DNA of 64,000 bases, taken from assembly GCF_014898055.3 (NCBI RefSeq), contig NW_023604295.1, forward strand, positions 141,576,676 to 141,640,675, in the 5' to 3' direction. Below, piece by piece: positions 1 through 12,234 of this stretch. Source of the stretch: Talpa occidentalis (lineage: Eukaryota > Chordata > Mammalia > Eulipotyphla > Talpidae). The notes under the pieces are model-generated. The model saw only the letters and a list, made by a program, of their open reading frames with translations, made no database searches and was not told where the DNA came from. Position numbers and translations under genes: made by a program. Positions within the stretch are counted from its first letter, which is position 1. Each line of letters starts with the position of its first letter.

Positions 1-695
1 AGCTGAGGTCTAACTAGATCAACAGCAAACATAAAAGGTGAAAAGGCAATAGAGAGTTGGCTCTTACAAGAGACTCCTCACCCATCCTTAACTCAGCCAA
101 TTTTCACAACCTGTCTGCATGGGCCATTCCAGCAGATAATGTTCATCCCTGGTGAGCACCAGCCCCCAGTCCAGATGCTTTCCCAGCCTGGAAGGATGTC
201 CCAGTTTGGGATCTTCAGTTAGTGGGAACCCTGAGAGCTCCTTGCAGGAGGGCAGGGACCACCCTGGAGTCACTGTCCTGGCTTAGGTCATCTGTTGCTT
301 GACCTTGACCTGGAATTGGGTTTCCATGCCCTCTTCTCAACAAAACACTCCACATCTTTATAAATAGAGAACAGGAGAGTGTAGGGACTTTGCTTTGGGT
401 ATCATCCTTAAATACATCGTCTGGGAGATGTATTTAAGTGGGAGAGATTCTCTTCTCTCCTTTCCTGACACAAGCACCCCAAGCTGTGTGTAAACATACG
501 GGACACGTGCTAGTGTGGTCCATCGTCCTAGACACCAGGGGTCATCCAGCCAACTATTCTGATAATCTCATTTATTCATTTCTAAAAGTTCATTGTCTTA
601 TACTATTAAAATATGTGTGACTTTTCAACTAATTTTCTGAATTTGTGTAGCACTTTATATAATTTGGATGTGTGGTTATTAGATTAATTACAAGT
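1..695. other. Unassigned intergenic/intronic DNA
   Basis: AT-rich mammalian DNA. The short open frames here (60-61 codons) have no recognisable motif. I see no repeat that I can name. Confidence 0.5.
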
Positions 696-835
696 AAGAT
701 TTTTTAAACCATTTTATTGAAGACCATTAGTTGCTAACATATAGATTTTGGGTGTGTATCGTTATATATCAACATCTATATATCATGCTTAATATTCACC
801 ACTGAAAGTTTAAATCCATGCTTCGCCAAACAATT
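696..835 (-). mobile_element. L1 3' UTR fossil
   Basis: The stretch begins with the ATTTTATTGAAG-type sequence seen where an L1 3' UTR is read on the reverse strand. It continues to ATATTCACCACTGAAAGTTT, which resembles the related fossil at about 14740-14868 (TGTTCACCACCAAAAGTCTAG). It is diverged, has no poly-A tail and no target duplication I can see, so it is old. Confidence 0.5.
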
Positions 836-2579
836 GACCTCTTTACCTGATTTTTAAATTCTAACAAAAAATGCTTTTGGCCTGAATATACTTTAAATCC
901 TACTATTGGAGTATTTGACCAACAGGAAGAAAATAACAATTTTAGTGTAGATGTTCTGACATAAAATAAACTCTAAACTTTTATTTACATTAGAAATGAG
1001 TCGTTACTTAAATGAAATAGCCCCGTTGTAAAGGGAGATGCTTCATTTTTCACTTAATCAAGTAAAGGAAGTTATAATACGCAAGAAGGTTGTCTTTCTT
1101 GTGTTTGGATTCAATGGTTAGAGTGAAATTGGAGAAAAATACACATAGGGGAGGATTTTCAGAAATAAAACAGGGCCTTTTGGAAACAATACACACTACA
1201 CCAATAGTATCTCAGCAAGTGTGCTGTCTATACTGACAGAACACAGAGTAATTTTAAATATTTGAGCCAAATAGGCAAAAATGATTGATTAAAGCAAGTT
1301 TGCTAAATTGAAATAATGGCCATTACCAGTGACTGTGAAACAATGAATCTTTGCCTAAAGCGGTGAGAGCAATAAGGCTTTTCATAACTTTTTGTATGCA
1401 TAGTAAAGACTAAATTTGTTGCAGCATCCGCAGAGATTTAAATTAATTTCAGAAAGAAAATTATTACATTAATTTGTTTTCATCGAATATAATTTAGAAT
1501 TAGTTATTCAGTAAGGGTTTTCCCAGTAGCCTTTAATAAAATGATAGAGATGGGCTTATGGGGAGAGAATCTTAATTGTTCAGCATTCCATTTCTGTTTA
1601 ACTCATTTTGGAACTTAGTTATTAGTATGAAACAGCTTCAGTAAACTGGTGTTTGTAAACTAGAGTCCCTGACTCCCAGCTCTGCTTTCGTAGTGTAGTT
1701 ACCTTTTAAAGAAACACACACAGGCAGAGACTGTTTGAATGACTGTTGAAGAAGCATTCCCATTGTTCTCAAAGCGTAGCTTAACATGAAGAACTGATTT
1801 CAAATGTTTGCACAGTCCATAGAAATTTCCAACTCTCAGAGACCAACCCTGTGAGTCCCTGAGATGCAGGCCGGTATTTTGAACCTTCCCTCATGTTGAC
1901 TTCTGTTGGATGATGAGCCATGGGCTTTCATAGACGAAATAAATAGTAAGTAACTTGTGCTTGAAGGAGTTAATACCCCACTGTGCATCTGGAAAAACCT
2001 GCTTCAAGGAGACTGGTACTATAAGAGTGTCTAATTATAGCAGGGTTATATGTTAGGGTCTTCTCTGAGAAGTAGCTGCTTAATTGAAGATTGGACGAAC
2101 CAAATGTCCCAGATCCTTTAGCTATATTGATGTTAATATAAAATTGGATTAAATAATCCATGTGAAATCCTTTGAAAAATACTAAGTGCTTATAGAATTA
2201 GAGCATAGTTGTGATGAATTTTTTGCTCCTGAGTTACCAATCCCCTAGGGGAAAAGTTTGAGTGTCACTTGGTCAACGCGAGTGTCTTCCCTTCAAAATA
2301 CTTAACTGCCTATTACCACTGTTTTTTTTTTCCACTTTCAATGCAGGCTGCACTCATATACTCCCCAAGATTAACAGGACACTAGTATTTGAAAATTAGT
2401 CTCACCTCTAAATTAAATGCATTGAACCCTGGATCTGGAAGAGATAAAAAGTAAATTTTTGGCAAATGATTGAAGGAATAAGCAATTGAATAAATGAGGA
2501 AATAGTAGAAGCATCAAGTGCCTGCTTTGTATAAGGTACTATGATAGATGCTCTCCCCCTGCAAAATGATTATGGCAAA
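836..2579. other. Unassigned AT-rich DNA
   Basis: No recognisable repeat, RNA or coding signal was seen over about 1.7 kb. Unrecognised old repeats are possible. Confidence 0.45.
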
Positions 2580-2610
<31 letters not shown>

Positions 2611-2611
2611 G
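2580..2611 (+). repeat. (GAT)n microsatellite
   Basis: An uninterrupted run of about ten GAT units. On the opposite strand it produces the histidine-run and serine-run open frames, which are low-complexity artefacts and not genes. Confidence 0.95.
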
Positions 2612-3445
2612 GTAGAATAAAGGCATACAAATAACAGATAACAATAGACAAAGAATAATAATGGGAAAGGAGTTAAGAATAATGGTAAAGTTGGTGAATA
2701 TGAGTGGAATGAAGGAGCAGGAAACAACATCTAAAACTAATATGAGAGTGAGCCTTCTCATAACAGAAAGGGAAGGAAAAATGTAGGTGAAAATGGATGG
2801 GATTAAAGGGTGACAGTTTCACCATCATGAAAGAAGGAGCAGAGGTGCAGAATGTAGAAGGATGACATGGCAGGGTCAGGCAGTGAGACCTCTAGAGTGG
2901 GGCTTTTTTTAATTAATGATTATTTTAAAAAACAAAACCCACATTTTTTTATCCTAACGTTGTACTTGGTGCCTAAGCAGCTTGGAATGGTTTGGTGCAT
3001 TTTTTACCATGTTTAACCATCCTAGTTACTGAATCTAAGCAAGGCTTGAATAAAAGATGCTTCTTGTCAACTTATTCTGGAATGTTTTCTTACTCAGGGC
3101 CCCTTTCACTCTCTAAAAAATCTATAGTATTTTTATCATGAGTATTTAAACTTACAGAGCATGAATGCATACCTACTACCACCACCATCACCACCATTTG
3201 ACAATGAATATGATTCTACCATTTTTGTTTCATTCATTCCATTTTTTAATATTAAAGCACCAAAAAAAGAAAACCCCAGACATTACATCATATCACGTCT
3301 TTATATTCTTCAGTATGCACTTCGTGAAAAGAACATCGTTAAGTACAATCACTTGCCATTATTACACTTCAGTTTAGCAATAATTGCTTGGTACTGCCTA
3401 ACAATAAACCAGCCCACAATTACCCACTTGCCTTCATAATCAAAT
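2612..3445. other. Unassigned DNA
   Basis: A purine-rich stretch follows the GAT repeat, then AT-rich DNA. Small open frames near 3161-3439 are composition artefacts with no family signal. Confidence 0.45.
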
Positions 3446-3482
3446 GTTGTTTTTTGGTTTGTTTGTTTGTTTGTTTGTTTAC
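3446..3482 (+). repeat. (TTTG)n microsatellite
   Basis: Five tandem GTTT units preceded by a short T/G run. Nothing suggests that it is the tail of a retroposon. Confidence 0.85.
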
Positions 3483-3590
3483 AGTGGGCTTGTTCTAATC
3501 CAAAAGCATTTGCACTGTCTGATATGTGTCTAGAGGGTCCCCTACTTTAGAACAGGTCCTCTCTTATCCTTTTGGGGTCATGCCTTCCCT

Positions 3591-3857
3591 TTTTTTTTAT
3601 TCTTTAAAAGAATTATTTATTTATGCATACAAGAACTAAGGTACAGACCAGAGGTGTGGGGGGTGAGAGGATGCACCAGAGACAGAGTGGAGAGCAGAAC
3701 AGCCAGATTGTGAAATGCACTGTGGAGGGGAGCAGGTCAGGAGAGGTCTGCTGCATCATGTTGGTAGTTCCCTGGCCAGGGATCCAACTGGTGCTGCAGT
3801 GGCTGGGGATAGCTTCACAGGTTGCATCTTAACCCCTTTTGCCACCAGGGAGGCCCC
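3591..3857 (-). mobile_element. tRNA-derived T+ SINE, copy 1
   Basis: A full-length member of the SINE family found throughout this window, inserted in reverse. On the plus strand it starts with the T-rich/ATTTATTTAT tail, passes through the body (GAGAGGATGCACCAGAGACA, CATGTTGGTAGTTCCCTGGC) and ends in the tRNA-like head as GCCACCAGGGAGGCCCC. Imperfect target duplications flank it: TGCCTTCCCT at about 3581-3590 and TACCTTCCCT at 3859-3868 (one base different counting the first two positions loosely). The divergence from other copies suggests moderate age. Confidence 0.9.
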
Positions 3858-3870
3858 ATACCTTCCCTTT

Positions 3871-5899
3871 CTTACAATTATCCTGTAGAAGGACTCATTT
3901 CTGGATTGTCTGTTTGCTCCCTTTGGATGTCATTTAACACAGTTTTTAACCCCCATTTTTCCTGGAGATATAAGTTAGCTCTTAGTACTTGATAGCATTC
4001 CGGATGTTTATTATTTATACTTTTTCAAGCATGTTGCATAGATGATATTCTGAGGTTTCTGTATCATCATGCCTGGAGGGAGATAGTATCTGGCGGTCCT
4101 GCTTTAAATGATGTTAATATGCATCATGGGATAAGGTGGAAAATTTTAGTATATCAGGTACATAACCTCTATCTTTAAAAATAATCTTACTTCTTCCTAT
4201 TTCTTAACCTGAGAGTCGCAATAGATTTTGAATTATGAAATATAAATAAGAAATTCCTTTCATTACTACAAATGGAGCTGTCTTCCATCAGCAGTTACAT
4301 TTACTTACACTAAATATTAAGAGATTACCCTGAGGCTACAACATTCTAAAGTGCTCTTTGACTTTTTAAAAAAATAAGATTTTATGTCAATATAGTTGGT
4401 GAGAAAAATATTTTTCTAATTTAACATTTGGTCAATTTATTTTATAGTTGACAGTATTCCATTAACAAAATTTCTGGCCCTATTTATTGGTTTCAATTCA
4501 GTTTTATGAATATTCATTAATTGTTCACAAAAATATTAGAGACCACATGTAGCATTAGGCAGTATTAATAATACATGCAGTGTTAGAGTACCTATTAATA
4601 TTTTTGAGACTAGCTCAGCTATTTCAGATGATTTTAGATACAGGCAGTATTCCAACTTATGTAAAATTGGAATTCACCCAGTAAGAGAGGCTGCAAATCT
4701 ACTTAGCTAATTAAAGGAGCTTATGTTAAGAAGCAGGTTCAATTCATAAGACTGAGGTTCACGCCAATATTTTAAATATATATCATAATGGATAATTTGG
4801 AGGTCTACATTATAGTTCCACTCAAAATTTTCAGTCTATAAATTGCGTTAGTTAGAACATTGCCCTTTAAAATTTGAGATTATTATTCATTTTGCCATTT
4901 TAAGAAAAAGTAGCAAGAAAGTCTTCTAAATTTCTGGTAACTGGATATTTTATCTGTGTTCTCTTCCACACATGCTTGAGTTAAATCTTTTCTTTGTCAA
5001 CTAATCTACAAAAGGTTTCCATGTATCCATCTACGATATTATTGTTATGGATTAATTCAGAAAATTTTAACCAAAGAGTTGTCTGGGCTAAGGACAGCAG
5101 TGGATCTTTAATGTATTTAGGAGACTTGAAGAAAGCACAAAAAGGATAATTTCACCTTTCTGGGTGAAATTGTAAAAGGATACAGATTTTCATGTCTGTC
5201 AGATGTATATAATAAATCTATGACAGAATAAAGTTAATATATAAATTACACATCATAGTCATTGATATTTAAACCTCACATTCACATTGTTAATCTTGAA
5301 ACCTTTCTATTTTATAATTAAATTAGAATTAAACTTCGGTTTAGTTTGTTGAAAATTAAAGCACACAAGCAAATATTTGCTTGCCTTTTAAATCAAGTTT
5401 TGCTCTCGGTTGCAAATTTGCAAAATTTGAGGATTCACATAGGCATATTTCTCATTAGCACAGATCAACAGCCCTGGCACGAAGGTCTGGGAGCACTTGG
5501 CTGGCACAGCATGGCCAAGCCTCCGAGGACCCTTTTTTTTTCCTGCTTTTCTGGTAGAGATGTATGGAGGTTAATGGGTTTTGGTCACAAGTACTTAAAG
5601 CAATTTTAAAAATTACATTTCAGAATATCCCACCTGACCTATTAGTTGTCCTATTAGACCTAAAGTGATGAGAACAAAAAGCTGAAGTCATAACCCACCT
5701 CCCAGCAGTTTCCAGGTGTGATGTTGCTATAGAAAGAAATCTTTAAAAGCCTCTGGCATGAGACAATAATACCCCCTACTTAGAAAATCTTAATGATGTA
5801 GAAACTGATTGAAGCAGAAAAAGAAGAGTGAAATTACAATGGCATTTATTTCCATTTCTATTTTTACGAAGTAGAGCTTGGTTGGTTTGGTGGGAGAAA
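3871..5899. other. Unassigned AT-rich DNA
   Basis: Two kilobases with no repeat family, RNA or coding sequence I can name. The 87-codon frame at 5346-5609 has no recognisable domain. Confidence 0.45.
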
Positions 5900-6240
5900 G
5901 CAGGCTCAATCGTTAGCATCACCTGTGTTTGATAAGTCTAGGCTGCAATCGCATTAATGTGATTATAGGCCATCTATTCAGATCCATGAAGTAGGCATTT
6001 TGTAATTGCCTGCTGTAATTATGTCAAATTGTACTTTTTTAAAACTCGATTCTTTTTCAGAAAAAAATGTTTTTCTTTGTGTTTTTTCAGAACTGCATTT
6101 ACAGAATCAAGTTATAATTAGCTGCCTTTAAAAAGCAACAGCTAGCAAGATACAGCCATTAAGTAACTAAGAGTCAATCGATCAGTTTGAGCTAATAAAT
6201 AGCCCTAGATTCATGGCCCTGGATCAGGAGTGAGATAATC
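5900..6240. promoter_or_regulatory. Candidate conserved noncoding element
   Basis: This stretch has no recognisable repeat and is rich in homeodomain-like TAATTA/ATTA cores, with motifs such as GTAATTATG and TTATAATTAGC, and runs such as AATCGCATTAATGTGATTAT. That texture is typical of developmental noncoding elements. It is an impression from composition only; conservation cannot be seen in one genome. Confidence 0.2.
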
Positions 6241-6900
6241 AATGGGATGCAAGATAGATATAAGGATAATTTATTTGTTGTCAAATAATATGTTAATGTG
6301 TACACATGCCAATATAAAAAAATGGCATAAAGTAAGTCTAATGTAGATAAGCTTACATTAGCATTCTTAGGAGAAATAAGATGCTTATAAGACTGAAGAC
6401 TATATTCATAAAATTTTTAGATGTAGTGATTTGCACGCTTTATGAAATATTAAGTTGTGATTGGCTACTTGTCAAGTCTGAAAAAAAAAAATGCAGGAGT
6501 AGTATCCCAGTACTTCCATTTGGGAGGCTCTTTATTTGGGAGGATAAAAAGAGAAAAAAGGAAAAATACAATACTGTGTTATTATATTATGGCAAACAAA
6601 GAACATAGTACAGAGACTCTGGCACCAGGAACTACATTGCTTCAGCTTATGTCAAACCCCATCATCTGTCATCAAGAGAAAGAAACTGCCATGAGGCTTT
6701 GTGAGATTTTCCTTTCCTAGAAGTTAAATTCAGCAGGTGTCTCTGAGACAGGAAATCCTGCATGGCTCTTTGCAAACTAACTTTTCAACACACGTGTCCA
6801 CTTACCCAGGTGGATTATTTGATGCCTTAAAGACACCATGTTGCCACAGATAGATAACCATGGACTAACATCTTTTCATTTTCATATCTGTAAGAATTTT
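6241..6900. other. Unassigned DNA
   Basis: AT-rich DNA with a short A-run at 6481-6490. No named repeat or gene signal. Confidence 0.45.
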
Positions 6901-7640
6901 AATGTGTGTTACCTCTATATCATTTTTTCAGTTTTTATTTAATTACAAAAGTAACACATGTCAGTGGAAAGAAATAACAGAGACATTAACAAAATATACA
7001 ATGATATCTCTCAAGGTTCCAAACAATCACAATCTCCAAAAGTTGTTGCTATTAATGGCTTCATCATGTCTGGGCTTCTGGAAACTTCATTAACATCCAC
7101 GGATGCACATGGACACACACTGGTAGATCTAAACTTTTAAAAATGACGCTCTACTGTAAAGTGTGTTCTCTGATTTGTTTTCATGTATTTATTTCTTATT
7201 TACTACCTACTATTTCATGACATATTTTACATAACTATATGTTTTTAATAATTCTACTAGTGAACTTCTCATACTTTTATAAATATTTTAATGAAAATGC
7301 TACATCTGTATCTATATGCATCTATATATAGATACAAAGATATTTATATATCTTTGTAGACTTAACCTAGCATTGAGGTAGAGTAGACACCTTCCTAGGA
7401 GTGGGGTTGGCTGGTTAGAGGGTGTGCGGATTGCAGTGTAAATGAGAGCGTCCAGATTATTCTCCAAGCATTTGTATCTCTTCTCATTTAAATTCACATG
7501 GGCGGATGTGCGTGAGTGTTACTTTCCCCACATCTTTGACAACACTGCATATTAAAATGTTTTATATGTTTACTGGAGCTGGGCTATGTAATGTTTGGCC
7601 AGCTGTTGTTACTGTCTAGATCATAAGTTTCTGAAATTTT
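6901..7640. mobile_element. Possible ancient LINE-derived sequence
   Basis: The phrase AATTACAAAAGTAACACATG near 6940, followed by lysine/asparagine-biased sequence and then GAACTTCTCATACTTTTATAAA, resembles the 3' part of an old mammalian L1-type element. The similarity is weak and I cannot place the orientation with confidence. The region also holds the overlapping inverted repeats at 7307-7358. Confidence 0.3.
7307..7358. repeat. Two overlapping AT-rich inverted repeats
   Basis: Arms TGTATCTATAT (7307-7317) and ATATAGATACA (7326-7336) are perfect reverse complements. Arms TACAAAGATAT (7333-7343) and ATATCTTTGTA (7348-7358) are another perfect 11-bp pair with a 4-base loop. The inner arms overlap, so the two hairpins exclude each other. 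Confidence 0.85.
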
Positions 7641-9165
7641 TCTTAAGTTTCTTTTTATGTACACAGAATTGTCACCCAGTGCATTTCAATAAAGAAATAA
7701 TTCTTGAACATAATTATATTTTTGAGAATTTATTATCAATGGCATATGCAGGTATGAAAGTTTCTCAGGCATGGAAGAAATGCCTTCCCACTAAATAACG
7801 CAATAGCATTGGCAAGAAAAAAATTGAAATATCTGAGGACAATGTAGCTGTTAAGAATGAGGAAAACATTAAAGCATGACACAAAGACTCCAAAGGAGTG
7901 TGTAGGTGTACTCAATAGAGTCACTGAAAGGAAAATATACTGAGAAGCTCTATTTAATCAGAAATTTTCAGCTTATTCTATGCAGTGCTCTTCTATAAGA
8001 TATCCTCTTAAAACTGATATGACTTTGGAAAGTCAAAAAATGGAATTAGCTTTTTTTTTGCCTTCCTCCCATGTTTCCTGAGGCGGGGAAGACAGAGAGC
8101 ATTGATTTCACTTGTTTTACTTTATTCTGAATGCAAGAAATCAACATGGAAACAAATATGAATGGTCATGGAATCTGGACCATGCCCTTTTCCTACTATC
8201 TCAAAAAAATTGACAGTTATTCCTGTTTATCTCCCAACAATTCTTATGACATGATGATCATGGGAATACATGGCATTCTAGCTCCCGGTAAGATGCACCC
8301 ACAGAACCAAACCCTTGTCTCCAGAGTTGATTCTCTTTCCTCTGGGCTCCGCATAAATTCCATCATCCAGAGTAAGTTACCAAAAATGCAGTGGAAGAAG
8401 AGCGTATGGACACAGAGATGAAGAGAAGGCCTTGTTCTCAGTCACGTGGTTCATGTTGGCTATTGAAAAATGTTCAGGAAAAATGATTTTTTACGTGCCT
8501 GACATATTTGGACAGATTTCTATGTGGCCCTGAGCACGCTTCAGTTTCTCATTAGCTGGACAATGAGAAACATAGCCATCATTCAAGGTTTTATGACCAG
8601 GAAGAATGATGCATGGGGTTAGCACAGCACCTGGCACGTGGTATGTTGCCCTGTGTTACTACATCAGCTTAAATATTTTTCTCCAACTCTGATCTTTCCA
8701 TAAGCTTCAGCTTCATATTACCATGCCTTATCTTGAACTCAACTCATAAATTTTCAACTCTACCAGAAACTCAACGCAACTTCTCTTTGGCCTATTTCTG
8801 TTTCAATAAAACTTGTGCCCTGTCACCCCGGTTCTGCCCTGATTCCCCACATTCATTTAGCACCCAAAGATTTGTGGGTTCATAGTACTGGGAAATCCCT
8901 GTCTTTGTTTCATAATTATTTAGCAATGCATGCAACTTTATTTTGCTACTTCTTAGATTTCTATCAAGCGGCATTTACTTATCTGTCCATTAATTCTGCC
9001 CACATTTATTAAGTAGACATCAGATGTCAGTTGGGTCCTGCTTCTTTATGAATAGATGCTCTCATTCTGTGGATAGGTGAGAACTCTGAATGTTAAGGGA
9101 CAAAAGAATATCCACAGTATTCCTGGACCCCCACCAATAAACGACTGCTTCCAAATACATGTAGG
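7641..9165. other. Unassigned DNA
   Basis: No assignable repeat. The 96-codon frame at 8131-8421 has no domain that I recognise and is about the length expected by chance in a window this size. Confidence 0.4.
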
Positions 9166-9181
9166 GAAAAAGGACTGTTTT
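9166..9181 (+). repeat. Target-site duplication of the 9.2-kb L1 (left copy)
   Basis: GAAAAAGGACTGTTTT occurs here and again, identical over 16 bases, at 9815-9830, bracketing the L1. The A-rich start and the length fit endonuclease-primed L1 retrotransposition. Confidence 0.93.
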
Positions 9182-9814
9182 TTTTTTTTGTTTGTTTTTT
9201 TTTATGTTCTTTTTTTTTTTTTTAAATATTAAATTTTATTTTTATATTCCCCCATACAATTGCAAACGCCCCATTCTGACCCCAATCCTTCCCCTCCCGC
9301 CCCCCACCCCCCAAAAAGTGTCTCTGGTTCATAGTTTTTTGTTGATTTTGATTTTCACTTTCTTATATTCATTTTCCTGGTCCCTTATTTAAGTTTTCTA
9401 GATTCCTGCTATGAGTGAGACCATCCGGTATTTTTCTTTTTCTTTTTGGCTTATTTCGCTGAGCATGATCCCTTCCAGCGCCATCCATGTTGCTGCAAAT
9501 TGCATGTGTTTATCTTTTTTGAATGCTGAGTAATATTCCATGGTATATATGTACCACATCTTCTTGATCCAGTCATCTATTTTTGGGCATTTGGGTTGTT
9601 TCCAAAGCTTAGCTATTGTAAACAGTGCTGCTATAAACATAGGGGTGCAGGTGTTCTTTGGAATTGATGTTTCTGTGTCCTCTGGGTAAATACCTAGGAG
9701 TGGAATTGCTGGATCATATGGAAGCTCTATGTTTAGTAGGTCCAGAAATCTCCACACAGCTCTCCATAGTGGTTGGACCAGTTTGCACTCCCACCAACAG
9801 TGCAGAAGAGTTCC
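9182..9814 (-). mobile_element. Young 5'-truncated L1 retrotransposon
   Basis: The element is inserted in reverse. The plus strand begins with an interrupted T tract (9182-9223, the poly-A tail), then about 175 bases of 3' UTR with a C-rich patch (CCCTCCCGCCCCCCACCCCCC), then the C-terminal part of ORF2. It is about 630 bp long, against roughly 6 kb for a complete L1, so it is heavily 5'-truncated. A perfect 16-bp target duplication flanks it and the remaining ORF2 frame has no internal stop. Both points indicate a recent insertion by an L1 lineage active in this host. Confidence 0.95.
9398..9814 (-). pseudogene. L1 ORF2 C-terminal fragment (reverse transcriptase protein, cysteine-region end)
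   Basis: ORF2p carries the endonuclease and reverse transcriptase used for L1 target-primed insertion. Only its last 139 codons remain here, downstream of the catalytic domains. Motifs typical of the C-terminus are visible: [47 protein letters not shown] and YTMEYYSAFKKDK. The frame runs uninterrupted to its natural stop at 9398. The open frame extends 15-16 codons past the 5' truncation point into flanking DNA (to 9862), which is accidental. The endonuclease and catalytic RT motifs are absent, so it cannot act on its own. Confidence 0.95.
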
Positions 9815-9830
9815 GAAAAAGGACTGTTTT
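9815..9830 (+). repeat. Target-site duplication of the 9.2-kb L1 (right copy)
   Basis: Identical to 9166-9181 over 16 bases. It marks the 5' truncation junction of the reversed L1. Confidence 0.93.
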
Positions 9831-10440
9831 ATCACACCTTTCTTTTTCTTCCATGAAAGCATGGTCTTTAGGTATAGCTATATTACACTTAGAATTTTGT
9901 CCATCATTCTTTACAAGAAAAAGATGAATTTCAGAAAAATGGAAAAAAAGCATCAGTGGAATAATTTGATATCTCTTTGATTACACAATAATGACATCCA
10001 GGCCAAAAGAGAGGTAGAATTACAGGCAATATTCTCAGCAAGTGGCTGTATGACTCTGTCACTCTTTAAATCATGGGGAATTTCATGCCATCACAGACAA
10101 TACCATTTGATTTCAAGTGGCAGCTATCATTAGACGTTCCATGTGTTAATCTCATTTGATAAATCAAATGTTTGTAATTCTGAGTTTGAGGCTCTGTTCC
10201 TCCAATTTTAAGCTAACTCTTCGGTCAGTTATTTTTATGGGAGTTGTATTTTTACTGTAATTCCATCGGTTTTCTATCCACTGCTACATCAGGACTGGAA
10301 TAAAGCAAAATGTGATTTCTGTAGAATTTCCTTTGTATCAGCAGTACAATCTTCTCTTGACTTGATGGATTAATCCTGTCTTCTTTCTAATGACGCGTTG
10401 CATAGCCTTTTAGCACCTGTCCAGTGGCTTAGTTTAATTC
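9831..10440. other. Unassigned DNA
   Basis: No assignable repeat or gene signal. Confidence 0.45.
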
Positions 10441-10600
10441 CTTGGTTCTCAAATGTTGGTGTGAATCAGAATCCCTTAGTGGGTGTGCTTTAAAGGTGGA
10501 ATTCATTCAGAGGTCCCTCTCCAGACCTTTTGAATATTGCTTCACTCGTGTGCTCCCTGATATTTTTATAAAGCGTTTTTGTGGATTCTGATTTTAAGAA
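10441..10600 (+). mobile_element. MER20-like hAT DNA transposon fossil
   Basis: GGTTCTCAAATGTTGGTGTG followed by AATCAGAATCCCTTAG, and a CCCTCTCCAGACC segment, match the layout of the MER20/hAT-Charlie nonautonomous family (terminal CAGTGGTTCTCAAA, then CATCAGAATCACCTGG). The second half is too diverged to fix the end, and I saw no 8-bp target duplication. Confidence 0.6.
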
Positions 10601-12234
10601 ATACCCCTAAAGATTTATCAAGATTGTTTATCCAACACAGCAGCCCACTTTGCTGATTGATACAGTATTTATCGTATTGTTAAATGCTTCTAGATCATTG
10701 ATAGGAAATAAGGGTATTTCAATTGTAATAAAAATCCCATTGAATTAAAAAGCATGGTAATTTATGAGTTATTAAAATAGTTGATATTATTCCAGTTATG
10801 TTTCTTATTTAAATGAGTTTTGTATACATAGGATCACTAATCAAGTAAGCTGTTTATATAAATATAGTTTATTAAGATTTAAAATACTTTACCAATCCAA
10901 TGGAGGTGGTTCTTTCAGGAAAAATGACTGGGAATATATTATAATACTAGTGATTAGCTTGGAAACTGAGATTAGGCAATAAAAGACCTACGGCATTTGG
11001 CATATGAATATATGCGAAATTTAAAATAAATATTCAAGATTGTTGCTAATATACTTTTTCCTAAAGTAAGAAAAAGAAAGGAGGTCTCAGGTGCAGAATG
11101 TGAGCCTAATTTTACTGTTGAAGTGATTTTAGCAAAAGACATCAAATGCATTTTATTGGGGGGCAATCTAAAGTAATTACTCAGTCAGAATATGAAAATT
11201 AGGTATTACATGCTAGCAGAATAACCAGTCAATGCATCCACCAAGAAAGTAACTGGCAAAAATTATTTTGTATGAATTATTAAACACTTGATTCCAAGAT
11301 GAGCATAAGTAAAACAGATGGATAAAGGAACTGCATTGAGAGAAAGTTAGAAATATAATTGTGTTGAAAAAAAGATATCCCAAAAACCTAGTGCTCAGTT
11401 AGTTTGCACTTTCTCTTGTTAATATTGAACAATAGAATTTAAACAGATTGTTAGGCAATGAAAACAAAAATCATTTCTGAAATTGATGACCAATTATTCA
11501 AATATTAATTGAGTAGGCTTTGCTTTAGATTTGGTCTGATTTGCTGGGCACTCAACTGAGCATTATTACATGGAAAGAGCTATGTTTGGATGGTCTGCAT
11601 GGAAGAGGAAGAAGAAAACCAGATGGTGAGACTATGGAAGGCAATGAGTCTAGAAAAGCAGGAATAAAGAACATTATAGGAAACCGATGCATTTGATGAA
11701 AATGTAACTTGGACTCATTTCTTAGGAAAGGGAATTAAGAAGTTTGATTCTGTCCATAGCAGAACAGATGCTTTTGATGATGGTCTCAAGGAAAAAGGTC
11801 AGAAAGAAGTGCTCATTAGCATTGTTAATAATGCTTTGCTGCTGATTACAAGAAATGGTAGAGTAATAGTCACAATGGATGTGTACCCTATTTCCAAAAA
11901 AAGAGCATGTTTTTAATATTTAATTAGAGTTGTATCAGGAATAGTCTACTAATATATTCTTAGAGGTTTAAGCCATTCTTGGACCTCATTTTCACAATGG
12001 AACCACAAATTGAAGTCCATTTCCAAGCAATTTGGTGTCATATATGTCATTATAACTCCATGTCTTATGCCACTTAGACCCAAGTAGTGAGTACCCCAAA
12101 ATCAGTTGTGATTTTCTAATTGGTCTCCTCACTTCCACAGCTACTTTCCAACCCCCCTCATTATCCTCCTTCATTGAAGGATCTCTTTTAAAATGGAAAG
12201 CTACCCATGTCCATGATTAAAACTCGCTAGTGGC
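10601..12234. other. Unassigned AT-rich DNA
   Basis: About 1.6 kb without a repeat family or coding signal I can name. Confidence 0.45.

Noticed and set aside
2539..2761. Reverse frames with histidine and serine runs
   Set aside because: They are the translated (GAT)n microsatellite in two phases.
8131..8421. 96-codon forward frame with a possible donor site (CCGGTAAGA)
   Set aside because: No domain, no paired acceptor or promoter that I can support, and a length expected by chance in 64 kb.
9398..9862. 154-codon reverse frame as a host gene
   Set aside because: All but the first 15-16 codons are L1 ORF2 bounded by a target duplication. The start codon is in flanking DNA by accident.
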